DNA from: Mycobacterium angelicum
GTDB taxonomy: Bacteria > Actinomycetota > Actinomycetes > Mycobacteriales > Mycobacteriaceae
NCBI RefSeq assembly: GCF_002086155.1
Contig: NZ_MVHE01000006.1
Coordinates: 1 to 64,000 of the forward strand
Reading direction: 5' to 3'
Length of the DNA: 64,000 bases
Shown: positions 10,627-17,613 of the stretch, piece by piece
Layout: every line of letters begins with the position of its first letter
Position numbering within the stretch: position 1 is the stretch's first letter
Notes under the pieces: model-generated
Seen by the model: only the letters and a program-made list of their open reading frames with translations
Told to the model about the DNA's origin: nothing
The model's database searches: none
Program-made: the position numbers and the translations under genes

Positions 10627-12384
10627 GTGTTGCTGCACGTGGTCGGCTCTTCCATTCCCACTGTGCTGCGCGAGCGCGCCAGTCTGAACCCCAACGATGC
10701 GGCAATCACCTACATCGATTACGAGCAAGATTGGGACGGCGTTGCCCAGACATTGACCTGGTCACAGCTGTATCGGCGAATGCTCAACGTTGCCGATCAA
10801 ATCAAGGATTGCGGCTCGACCGGTGATCGGGCAGTCATTCTCGCGCCGCAGGGCCTCGAATACATCGTCGGATTTCTGGGTGCGCTGCACGCCGGATTCA
10901 CCGCCGTTCCGCTCACGGTTCCCTACGGCGGCGCCCACGATGAGCGGACGATTTCGGTGCTGAGCGACACGTCGCCGACTGTCCTGCTGACCACGTCGGC
11001 CGTCGTCGACAATGTCGCCCCGCACGCGCAGCCGCATCCCGGACAAAACGCACCGGCACTCGTCGAACTTGATTTGCTGGAGCTGGATGCACGGCCGCGG
11101 CCGGGTGGCTCGCGTGGCGTCAAGGACGCGCCGGAGATCCAATATCTGCAATACACTTCGGGCTCCACCCGGGCGCCGGCCGGGGTGGGCATTACGAACA
11201 AGAACGTCTTCGCCAATTTCGCTCAGATGGTCGCCGATTTCTTTGCCGGCGAGGGGGGAGTGGTCCCGTCGGACCTCACGGTGGTGTCCTGGCTGCCGCT
11301 GTATCACGACATGGGTCTGCTGTTGGGCGCCATCATGCCGATCCTGATCGGCAAGCCCACCGTGCTCACCAGTCCGGTGGGGTTCCTGCAGCGGCCGGCC
11401 CGCTGGATTCAACTGCTGGCGCGCAATGGGTGTACGGCTTCGGGCGGGCCGAACTTCGCGTTCGAGCTGGCGGTGCGCAAGACGTCGGACGAGGACATGG
11501 CCGGCCTCGATCTCAGTGGCGCACACAGCATCCTCGACGGCAGCGAGCGAGTGCAGCCCGCCACCCTCAAGCGCTTCGCCGATCGGTTCGCGCCCTTCAA
11601 CTTTCCCGCCAAGGCACTGCGGCCGGCGTATGGGATGGCCGAAGCGACGGTGTACATCGCGACCCGTACCGCGACTGAACCACCCAAAATCGGTTACTTC
11701 GAATCCGAGAAATTGCCCGCCGGCCAAGCCGTCCCGTCGTCGACCGAAGGCGGCACCCCGCTGGTCAGTTACGGTGCGCCGAAGTCGCTGGCGGTGCGCA
11801 TCGTCGACGCCGACACGGGCACCGAATGCCCGGACGGCGCGGTCGGCGAGATCTGGGTGCACGGCGAAAACGTCGCGGCCGGCTACTGGCAGAAAGCCGA
11901 AGAGACCGACCGCACCTTCGGCGCCAAGATCGCCAACCCGGTGGAGGGCACGCCCGAAGGCCCTTGGCTGCGAACCGGAGATTCGGGCTTCTTGTCCGAC
12001 GGCGAGCTGTACATCCTCGGACGCATCAAGGATCTGCTGATCATCTACGGGCGCAACCACTCTCCCGACGACATCGAAGCGACGATCCAGGAGATTACCG
12101 CGGGCCGCTGCGCGGCGATCGGGGTTCCGGACGGCAGCGCCGAGAAGCTGGTTGCCATTGTCGAAGTCAAGAAGCGCGGCGACTCCGACGAGGACGCCAA
12201 GGACCGGCTGCGCGTCATCAAGCAGGATGTGAACGCGGCGATCTACAAGTCGCACGGACTGAGCGTGGCCGACCTCGTGCTGGTGTCGCCCGGGTCGATT
12301 CCGATCACCACCAGCGGCAAGATCAGGCGCGCACAGTGCGTCGAGCTTTACCGGCAACGCGAGTTCAGCCGCCTGGACGCTTAG
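10627..12384 (+). CDS. fadD24: Long-chain fatty-acyl-AMP ligase FadD24-like
   Basis: About 585 residues of the FAAL type. Motifs include the adenylation P-loop [11 protein letters not shown], the [11 protein letters not shown] block, [12 protein letters not shown], the [10 protein letters not shown] motif and a C-terminal GKIRRAQC with the conserved lysine. FAALs make acyl-adenylates and load them onto a PKS, here presumably the divergent Pks5. Start choice is uncertain: in-frame GTG 10627, TTG 10630 and GTG 10639 all lie before the conserved [11 protein letters not shown]; a longer in-frame ATG at 10486 would run across the intergenic promoter and is unlikely. The adh gene follows after 4 bp, so the two are probably one operon. 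Confidence 0.88.
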   Translation: MLLHVVGSSIPTVLRERASLNPNDAAITYIDYEQDWDGVAQTLTWSQLYRRMLNVADQIKDCGSTGDRAVILAPQGLEYIVGFLGALHAGFTAVPLTVPYGGAHDERTISVLSDTSPTVLLTTSAVVDNVAPHAQPHPGQNAPALVELDLLELDARPRPGGSRGVKDAPEIQYLQYTSGSTRAPAGVGITNKNVFANFAQMVADFFAGEGGVVPSDLTVVSWLPLYHDMGLLLGAIMPILIGKPTVLTSPVGFLQRPARWIQLLARNGCTASGGPNFAFELAVRKTSDEDMAGLDLSGAHSILDGSERVQPATLKRFADRFAPFNFPAKALRPAYGMAEATVYIATRTATEPPKIGYFESEKLPAGQAVPSSTEGGTPLVSYGAPKSLAVRIVDADTGTECPDGAVGEIWVHGENVAAGYWQKAEETDRTFGAKIANPVEGTPEGPWLRTGDSGFLSDGELYILGRIKDLLIIYGRNHSPDDIEATIQEITAGRCAAIGVPDGSAEKLVAIVEVKKRGDSDEDAKDRLRVIKQDVNAAIYKSHGLSVADLVLVSPGSIPITTSGKIRRAQCVELYRQREFSRLDA

Positions 12385-12388
12385 CGCC

Positions 12389-13492
12389 ATGCCGGACGGC
12401 TCGGTTGCGCGGGCTTTGGTGCTAGACGCCCCGCGCAGCTTGGTCGTTCGCGAGTTTCCCCTTCCGGATATCGGCGCCGAGGACGCCCTGGTGCGGGTCG
12501 AGGCCTGCGGGCTGTGCGGGACCGATCACGAGCAGTACACCGGCGAGCTGTCCGGCGGCTTTGCGTTCGTGCCCGGCCACGAGACGGTCGGGACGATCGA
12601 GGTGATCGGAGCGCGAGCGGCCCAGCGCTGGGGCGTGTCCGCGGGCGATCGGGTGGCCGTCGAGGTGTTCCAGTCCTGTCGCCAATGCCCGCAGTGTGTT
12701 TCGGGGGAGTACCGGCGCTGCATACGTCACGGGCTCGCCGACATGTACGGCTTCATTCCGGCTGACCGCGCGCCCGGACTGTGGGGCGGCTACGGCGAAT
12801 ACCAGTATCTGGCAGCCGATTCGATGGTGTTGCCGGTGGGCGGTGACCTGCGCCCGGAGGTGGCTGCCCTGTTCAATCCGTTGGGCGCTGGAATACGTTG
12901 GGGTGCAACGGTTCCGGGTACCAAGCCAGGTGATGTCGTCGCGGTCCTGGGCCCGGGTATCCGGGGCCTGTGCACCGCCGCGGCGGCAAAGGAGGCCGGC
13001 GCGGGGTTCGTGATGGTGACCGGAGCGGGTCCCCGTGACGCCGAACGGTTGGCGCTGGCCGCGCAGTTCGGAGCCGACCTGGCCGTCGACGTCACGCTCG
13101 ACGATCCGGTGGCCGCCCTGTCGCGCGAGACCGGCGGACTGGCCGACGTCGTCGTCGACGTGACCGCGAAGGCGCCGGCAGCGTTCGCGCAAGCGATCGC
13201 GCTGGCCCGTCCCGCCGGAACCGTCGTCGTCGCCGGGACGCGTGGCTTCGGCAGCGGCGCGCCGGGGTTTTCCCCCGACGTGGTCGTGGTCAAGGAGCTA
13301 CGGGTGATCGGGGCCCTCGGCGTGGATACCCCCGCCTACCGGGCCGCGCTCGATCTCTTGCGTTCCGGTCGCTACCCCTTCGAAAGCGTGCCACGCCGTT
13401 GCGTGCGCCTCGAAGAGGCCGAGGATTTGCTGGCTACCATGGCCGGAGAACGCGACACCCTGCCGCCAATACACGGAGTGCTCACACCATGA
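12389..13492 (+). CDS. adh: Zinc-binding alcohol dehydrogenase (MDR family), Rv1530-like
   Basis: The 367-residue medium-chain dehydrogenase has a catalytic-zinc block (CGLCGTDHEQ around 40-49, then PGHE around 62-65) and a structural-zinc lobe (CRQCPQCVSGEYRRC). The nucleotide-binding glycine region is unusual: the usual GxGxxG appears as LGPGIRGLC. It oxidises an alcohol or reduces an aldehyde with NAD(P); the substrate is unknown. It starts 4 bp after fadD24 and its TGA overlaps the next start (ATGA), so the three genes appear translationally coupled. Position next to pks5/fadD24 suggests a lipid-pathway role, but this is inference. Confidence 0.85.
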   Translation: MPDGSVARALVLDAPRSLVVREFPLPDIGAEDALVRVEACGLCGTDHEQYTGELSGGFAFVPGHETVGTIEVIGARAAQRWGVSAGDRVAVEVFQSCRQCPQCVSGEYRRCIRHGLADMYGFIPADRAPGLWGGYGEYQYLAADSMVLPVGGDLRPEVAALFNPLGAGIRWGATVPGTKPGDVVAVLGPGIRGLCTAAAAKEAGAGFVMVTGAGPRDAERLALAAQFGADLAVDVTLDDPVAALSRETGGLADVVVDVTAKAPAAFAQAIALARPAGTVVVAGTRGFGSGAPGFSPDVVVVKELRVIGALGVDTPAYRAALDLLRSGRYPFESVPRRCVRLEEAEDLLATMAGERDTLPPIHGVLTP

Positions 13493-14061
13493 CATCCATG
13501 AAGCCGACCCGGGTGCCCCTGCTGCCGGTCGCCGAGGCCAAGGCCGCAGCCGACGAAGCCGGTGTGCCCGATTACATGGCCGACCTGAGCATCTTTCAGG
13601 TTCTGCTGAACCATCCACGGCTGGCGCGGACATTCAATGATCTGCTTGCCACGATGCTTTGGCACGGCGCGCTGGAACCCAGGCTGCGCGAACTGGTGAT
13701 CATGCGCATCGGCTGGCTCACCGCCTGCGACTACGAATGGACGCAGCACTGGCGCGTGGCATCCGGGCTCGGTGTGACGGCCGAAGACCTGCTCGGGGTG
13801 CGGGATTGGGAGAGCTATTCCGGCTTCGGGGAGACCGAGCGAGCCGTCCTCGCGGCCACCGACGACGTGGTGCGCGACGGCGCGGTCAGTGCTGAGAGCT
13901 GGGCCGCCTGTGAGCGCGAATTACCGGGTGACACAACGGTTCTGATCGAGCTCGTCACCGCAATAAGCGCGTGGCGGATGGTGGCGTCGATCCTGAAGAG
14001 TCTGCAGGTCCCGCTGGAAGAAGGGGTTGCGAGTTGGCCGCCGGACGGCGTCTCGCCCTAG
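13489..14061 (+). CDS. Carboxymuconolactone decarboxylase (AhpD-like) family protein, Rv1531-like
   Basis: A 190-residue protein with the CMD/AhpD fold signature LEPRLRELVIMRIGWLTACDYEWTQHWRVA. AhpD enzymes use a CxxC pair; here only one Cys is seen at that site (TACDYEWTQH), so peroxidase activity by the classical dithiol mechanism is doubtful. The start ATG overlaps the adh stop by 4 bp (ATGA). A further ATG lies at codon 4. Function in the fadD24-adh operon is unknown. Confidence 0.75.
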   Translation: MTSMKPTRVPLLPVAEAKAAADEAGVPDYMADLSIFQVLLNHPRLARTFNDLLATMLWHGALEPRLRELVIMRIGWLTACDYEWTQHWRVASGLGVTAEDLLGVRDWESYSGFGETERAVLAATDDVVRDGAVSAESWAACERELPGDTTVLIELVTAISAWRMVASILKSLQVPLEEGVASWPPDGVSP

Positions 14062-14148
14062 TAGCTCACCGAGCGTGTAATCACTGCGACATTTTGGCGA
14101 TTTTTTCGCACTGAGTGCACGTTGGGCGCAGGTGTAAAGCCTTGGGGT

Positions 14149-14583
14149 TCAGACGATCCGGTAGGTCTGCACGGCATGGGCGACGACATTGCCGTCCGGG
14201 TCGGTGGCGGTGATCTCGGTGAAGATGAGTTCCTTACGCCGCCGCGCGGTTCTCGCCTGGCAGAGCAGATCTGACCGCTTGGCCGCGCCGGTGTACTGAA
14301 TGCTCATCGCGACGGTCGAGGCGCGCATGCCCTTGTCGAAGTCGTGGTTCGACCACGCGGCGGCGGCACCGGCGGTATCGAGCACCGAGGCGATCCCCCC
14401 GCCGTGAAAGTAGATGCCGTCATTGGTGAGGTCTTCCCGGAACGGCAGCCGGATCGTCACGTCGTCGGGTTCGTAGCGTTCGAAGACGAGGCCGAGCCCG
14501 CCGATGAACGGCGTGCTCTGCATCAGATCGCGGACCGCCTGACGACGCTTGTGCTGCTCTTCGGCGGTCAACGGCTGGGGCAT
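14149..14583 (-). CDS. PaaI-type hotdog-fold thioesterase, Rv1532c-like
   Basis: A 144-residue protein with the hotdog core FHGGGIASVLDTAGAAAAW, typical of PaaI/YbgC-like acyl-CoA thioesterases. Downstream come the usual strands, including STVAMSIQYTGAA and VVAHAVQTYRI. It probably hydrolyses an aromatic or acyl-CoA thioester. I chose ATG 14583 (MPQPLTAEEQ) over the longer ATG 14622 because the longer form would run through a palindrome in the divergent promoter. The nitronate-monooxygenase gene is divergent, 59 bp away, so both are likely controlled together by the TetR protein encoded beyond it. Confidence 0.8.
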   Translation of the reverse strand: MPQPLTAEEQHKRRQAVRDLMQSTPFIGGLGLVFERYEPDDVTIRLPFREDLTNDGIYFHGGGIASVLDTAGAAAAWSNHDFDKGMRASTVAMSIQYTGAAKRSDLLCQARTARRRKELIFTEITATDPDGNVVAHAVQTYRIV

Positions 14584-14604
14584 AGCGGGTAGGCTACCGG
14601 ATTC

Positions 14605-14620
14605 GATTGACATATCAATC
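14605..14620. promoter_or_regulatory. Palindrome GATTGA-cata-TCAATC, candidate TetR operator
   Basis: A perfect 6-bp inverted repeat with a 4-bp spacer lies in the 59-bp divergent gap between the thioesterase and nitronate-monooxygenase genes. A TetR-family gene follows the monooxygenase at once, making it the obvious candidate to bind here. Binding is inferred. Confidence 0.5.
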
Positions 14621-14642
14621 AATAGCTTTTAGCGTCCACGAA

Positions 14643-15767
14643 ATGCGAACCAGAGTCGCCGAATTGCTCGGCGTTGAGTTTCCGATCTGCGCCTTCAGCC
14701 ACTGCCGCGATGTCGTGGCCGCGGTCACCAACGCCGGTGGCTTCGGCGTCCTCGGCGCCGTCGCGCACAGCCCCAAAAGGTTGGATAGCGAACTCACCTG
14801 GATCGAGCAGCAGACCGGCGGCAAGCCCTACGGCGTCGATTTGTTGTTGCCGCCCAAGTACGTTGGCGCCGAGCAAGGCGGAATCAACGCCAAGCAGGTC
14901 CAGGAGCTGCTGCCCGAGGAGCACCGCGCCTTCGTCGAAGATCTGTTGACCAGGTACGGAATTGCGGCGCCGGCCGACGAGCGCGTGGCTTCCGGTGGCG
15001 GGCTGAACATCTCGCCTAAGGGCTACGAGCCGTTGCTGGAGGTGGCCTTCGCCCACGACATCCGGCTTATCGCCAGCGCGCTCGGGCCACCGCCGCGCGA
15101 CTTGGTCGAGCGCGCGCACGAGCGGGATGTCCTGGTCGCCGCGCTGGCCGGCACCACCGAACACGCACGACGCCACGCGGCCGCGGGCGTGGACCTGATC
15201 GTCGCGCAGGGCACCGAAGCCGGCGGCCACACCGGCGAGGTGTCGACGATGGTGCTGGTTCCAGAAGTGGTGGACGCCGTAGCGCCGACGCCCGTCCTGG
15301 CCGCGGGCGGAATCGCCCGCGGCCGCCAGATCGCTGCGGCCCTGGCACTGGGTGCCGAAGGTGTGTGGTGTGGCTCGGTGTGGCTGACCACCGATGAAGC
15401 CGAGACGCCGCCGGTGGTCAAGGACAAGTTCTTGGCCGCGAGCTCGTCGGACACGGTGCGGTCCCGATCGATGACCGGTAAGCCCGCGCGCATGCTGCGT
15501 ACGGCCTGGACCGACGAGTGGGACCGGCCCGACACACCCAAACCGCTCGGCATGCCGCTGCAGAATGCGCTGATCAACGAGCCGCAGCTGCGCATCAACC
15601 AGGCGGCGGGGCAGCCCGGCGCCAAGGCTCGTGAGCTGGCGACCTACTTCGTCGGTCAGGTTGTCGGTTCGCTACAGCGGGTGCGCCCGACGCGCTCGGT
15701 GGTGCTCGAGATGGTCGAGGAGTTCATCGACACGATCGGGCGGCTCGAGGGTCTCGTTGACAGGTGA
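14643..15767 (+). CDS. Nitronate monooxygenase (2-nitropropane dioxygenase) family flavoprotein, Rv1533-like
   Basis: The 374-residue TIM-barrel flavoenzyme begins MRTRVAELLGVEFPI and shows family features: TNAGGFGVLGA near the N-terminus, the FMN-phosphate region GTEAGGHTG, then VLAAGGIARGRQIAAALALGAEGVWCGSVWL. These enzymes oxidise alkyl nitronates or act as enoyl-reductase-like FMN proteins. ATG 14643 fits the family start; an upstream in-frame start at 14607 would overlap the palindromic operator. The TetR gene starts 6 bp after this stop codon, consistent with an operon. Confidence 0.85.
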   Translation: MRTRVAELLGVEFPICAFSHCRDVVAAVTNAGGFGVLGAVAHSPKRLDSELTWIEQQTGGKPYGVDLLLPPKYVGAEQGGINAKQVQELLPEEHRAFVEDLLTRYGIAAPADERVASGGGLNISPKGYEPLLEVAFAHDIRLIASALGPPPRDLVERAHERDVLVAALAGTTEHARRHAAAGVDLIVAQGTEAGGHTGEVSTMVLVPEVVDAVAPTPVLAAGGIARGRQIAAALALGAEGVWCGSVWLTTDEAETPPVVKDKFLAASSSDTVRSRSMTGKPARMLRTAWTDEWDRPDTPKPLGMPLQNALINEPQLRINQAAGQPGAKARELATYFVGQVVGSLQRVRPTRSVVLEMVEEFIDTIGRLEGLVDR

Positions 15768-15773
15768 CGTGAA

Positions 15774-16430
15774 GTGAGCAGCGCCGGTGCCCGGCGCCGG
15801 CGTGCGGTCAGCGACGAAGAGAAGTTGCAGCGGCGCGAGGAGATCATGGCCGCGGCCAAAGAAGTGTTCGCCGCCAAGGGTTTTCATGCCACCACCATCG
15901 CCGACATCGCCAAGCAGGCCGGCATGGCATATGGCTTGGTCTACTGGTATTTCGACTCCAAAGATGACCTGTTCCATGCCTTGATGGCCGTCGAGGAAGA
16001 CGCCCTGCGGGCGCATCTGAGGGCGGCGTTGTCGTCTTTGACCGGGGGAACCGGGGGAACCGGGGGAGAAGCGCCGTTCCGAACCCTGTTACAAGCCGCT
16101 GTGCAGGCGACGTTCGAGTTCTTCGAAGCCGACAAGGCCACGGTGAAGCTGCTTTTCCGCGACGCCTACGCCCTCGGCGACCGATTCGAGAAGCACCTGG
16201 GCGGGATCTACGAGCGGTTCATCGACGACATCGAAATCTTTGTCGTAGCTGCTCAAGACGGTGGCGAGGTGGTGGCGGCCCCACCGCGGATGGTCGCCTA
16301 CACCATGGCCGCGCTGGTGGGCCAACTGGCGCATCGGCGCCTGAACACCGACGACGACGTCAGCGCCGCCGAGGTAGCGGATTTCGTCGTTTCGCTGGTG
16401 CTCGACGGGCTACGCCCGCGCCCGTCGTGA
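15774..16430 (+). CDS. TetR-family transcriptional regulator, Rv1534-like
   Basis: A 218-residue regulator. The N-terminal helix-turn-helix (about 22-68) includes VFAAKGFHATTIADIAKQAGMAYGLVYWYFDSKDDLF. The C-terminal half is a ligand-binding all-helical domain. It starts with GTG after a 6-bp gap from the monooxygenase. It probably represses its own operon and the divergent thioesterase through the palindrome at 14605-14620. An in-frame tandem repeat encodes TGGTGG near residues 90-98. Confidence 0.87.
   Translation: MSSAGARRRRAVSDEEKLQRREEIMAAAKEVFAAKGFHATTIADIAKQAGMAYGLVYWYFDSKDDLFHALMAVEEDALRAHLRAALSSLTGGTGGTGGEAPFRTLLQAAVQATFEFFEADKATVKLLFRDAYALGDRFEKHLGGIYERFIDDIEIFVVAAQDGGEVVAAPPRMVAYTMAALVGQLAHRRLNTDDDVSAAEVADFVVSLVLDGLRPRPS
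16041..16067. repeat. Three exact copies of the 9-bp unit ACCGGGGGA inside the TetR gene
   Basis: The copies are head to tail and in frame, adding three Thr-Gly-Gly triplets in a loop after helix 5. Copy-number change by slippage would keep the frame. Confidence 0.85.
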
Positions 16431-16611
16431 CCTCACAGCGACGATTCTTACGTGATTCACACGGTTGACTGTGACGTTCATAACACCAGGTCAGGGGCCA
16501 CAAACCTGACCAATTGCTGTCAGCGGACCTAGTGAAAGCGTAAAGATTCGGACACAGGACCTCGATCACGTTGACCGAGTCGGATGGGTCGTGCATCATC
16601 GGTCCGGTAAG

Positions 16612-16772
16612 CACCTCGTTAGGTGAGGCGGCTACACGAACACAGGCCACTGACCCCGAACGTCGAAAGACGCCCCGGGTCAGGACAGCTCTTCCCGGCT
16701 TAAGGGTTGAGCCCAGGTGGCTTCCGATTCATCGGACACGTCGTGTGGTGCCAAAGCTCTGACGAGAGGGGT
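16612..16772 (+). ncRNA. M-box (ykoK) magnesium riboswitch
   Basis: The conserved M-box blocks appear in order: TCGTTAGGTGAGGC at the 5' end, CGTCGAAAGACGCC as a capped hairpin in the middle, GGCTTAAGGGTTGAGCC-like stem sequence, and GACGAGAGGG at the 3' end. This matches the Mg2+-sensing ykoK leader class. In M. tuberculosis an M-box is known upstream of Rv1535, which agrees with the gene downstream here. Boundaries are estimated by eye. Confidence 0.88.
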
Positions 16773-16781
16773 GCGGATTTT

Positions 16782-16800
16782 CCGACGGTCGTCGGTCTTT
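16782..16800 (+). terminator. Hairpin CCGAC-ggtc-GTCGG followed by TCTTT, possible M-box expression platform
   Basis: A short GC stem immediately 3' of the M-box, followed by a short T-rich run, resembles a weak intrinsic terminator. If Mg2+ binding promotes it, transcription would stop before the Rv1535 homologue. The stem is only 5 bp, so confidence is modest. Confidence 0.4.
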
Positions 16801-16874
16801 CCTGTGCTCCTTTGTGCGCGCGTAAATCGTGCGGTTATCCGCACGCGGTGTGGCCATGAGGAGGTGAGGGACGC

Positions 16875-16955
16875 ATGAGTTCCAGTGATAGTCCGGATCG
16901 ATATCCGGGCACCGTTTCGTCCCGAACCGATCTCTGCCGCGCTGCTCTCCGCTGA
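16875..16955 (+). CDS. Candidate 26-residue leader peptide in the M-box leader
   Basis: ATG 16875 is preceded by a strong GAGGAGGTGAGGG ribosome-binding sequence (spacing about 5-9 bases) and ends at TGA 16953-16955. The peptide is MSSSDSPDRYPG... and resembles no family I know. A hairpin (CCGGAT-cgat-ATCCGG, 16893-16908) lies inside it. It may be a regulatory upstream ORF rather than a functional peptide. Confidence 0.45.
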   Translation: MSSSDSPDRYPGTVSSRTDLCRAALR

Positions 16956-17063
16956 GTCGTCATCGCAGACGCAAGCGCCTCTAGATCGGAACCGCTACGA
17001 GACGGAACCAAGCCAGTTCCAGTAGCTCAGACGTTCCGCTTGATTCCCCGCTAGGAGGCGATC

Positions 17064-17312
17064 ATGACCGCTGTTCTGTACGACGAAGTAGTAACCGTAA
17101 CCGCCGCGCCCAAGCTGCACGTCGTGCGCGACACCACGCCGATCGAGGCCCCCGCGCCCGCGCCCAAGAAGGCGGCGCGCCGGACCGACAGCCAGCCTTT
17201 CGGCGCCGGTGGCGACCCGCTGGTCGACGGCGCGGCCCGGCTGCTGACCGTTCCGCTGCGCCACATGTACGCAGCGCTGTGGCGGGCCGGAATCCTCGAA
17301 ATCCAGGCCTAG
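17064..17312 (+). CDS. Rv1535-like conserved mycobacterial hypothetical protein, M-box controlled
   Basis: An 82-residue basic, Ala/Pro-rich protein. It has no signal peptide or membrane segment. A PAPAPKK linker precedes a C-terminal amphipathic stretch (DGAARLLTVPLRHMYAALWRAGILEIQA). AGGAGG lies 7 bases before the ATG. The magnesium riboswitch in its leader suggests expression when Mg2+ is low; the molecular role is not known. Identification rests on position, size and the leader. Confidence 0.75.
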   Translation: MTAVLYDEVVTVTAAPKLHVVRDTTPIEAPAPAPKKAARRTDSQPFGAGGDPLVDGAARLLTVPLRHMYAALWRAGILEIQA

Positions 17313-17340
17313 TCAGGCCTAATCGATGGACGACCAAGCC

Positions 17341-17401
17341 CGGCTCCAAGGGGCAACCCGACTGCAGGTACCGCCTGCGGCCAGGTAGCCCCTTGGAGCC
17401 G
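17341..17401 (+). terminator. Long hairpin with a perfect 14-bp outer stem
   Basis: CGGCTCCAAGGGGC (17341-17354) pairs exactly with 17388-17401. The 33-base loop contains a second stem, GCAGG-taccg-CCTGC (17364-17378). No T-run follows, so it may be a factor-assisted or I-shaped terminator, or a processing barrier, separating the Rv1535 transcript from the ileS T-box. Confidence 0.55.
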
Positions 17402-17425
17402 TAGAATCGACCCAACGGCATCGAT

Positions 17426-17609
17426 CCGGCCATCACCGGGGAGTCTTCGGAAGAACAGCCAGCCAGGCCCAGTAGAGCCGAACGGGTAGGCCCGTCACAG
17501 CCTCAAGTTGAGCGGTCACGCGTCAGCGTGGCAAGCGGGGTGGTACCGCGGCGGTTGCGCACCAGCGCATCGTCGTCCCCGGGCCTGACGTGGCACACGG
17601 GAGACGACG
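17426..17609 (+). ncRNA. Translational T-box riboswitch of ileS (ultrashort stem I)
   Basis: The universal T-box motif GGGTGGTACCGCGG is at 17538-17551 and carries the TGGT that pairs with the tRNA 3' end. Upstream, a tiny stem CCGG/CCGG (17426-17439) displays the loop CCATCA, with ATC (17432-17434) as the isoleucine specifier. This is the ultrashort stem I form known from actinobacterial ileS leaders. Downstream, CGTCGTCCCC (17571-17580) can pair with GGGAGACGACG (17599-17609), covering the ileS ribosome-binding site, which implies translational rather than transcriptional control. Confidence 0.9.
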
Positions 17610-17613
17610 CACT

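Larger units (their letters stand above)
16431..17063. other. 633-bp leader region containing an M-box, a terminator-like hairpin and a short leader ORF
   Basis: Between the TetR gene and the Rv1535 homologue there is no full-size gene. The order is: about 180 bases of likely promoter DNA, the M-box aptamer (16612-16772), a hairpin (16782-16800), a 26-codon ORF with a strong ribosome-binding site (16875-16955), and about 100 bases before the AGGAGG of the next gene. Confidence 0.8.
17313..17613. other. 301-bp intergenic region with a strong hairpin and the ileS T-box
   Basis: No gene is present between the Rv1535 homologue and ileS. The left part carries a long perfect hairpin (17341-17401) and the right part a T-box leader (17426-17609). 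Confidence 0.8.

Noticed and set aside
10463..10705. N-terminal extension of the complete PKS
   Set aside because: The added 81 residues lack homology, overlap the divergent fadD24 promoter and start, and a good RBS precedes ATG 10462.
10762..12390. 542-codon open frame antisense to fadD24
   Set aside because: Shadow frame without recognisable motifs.
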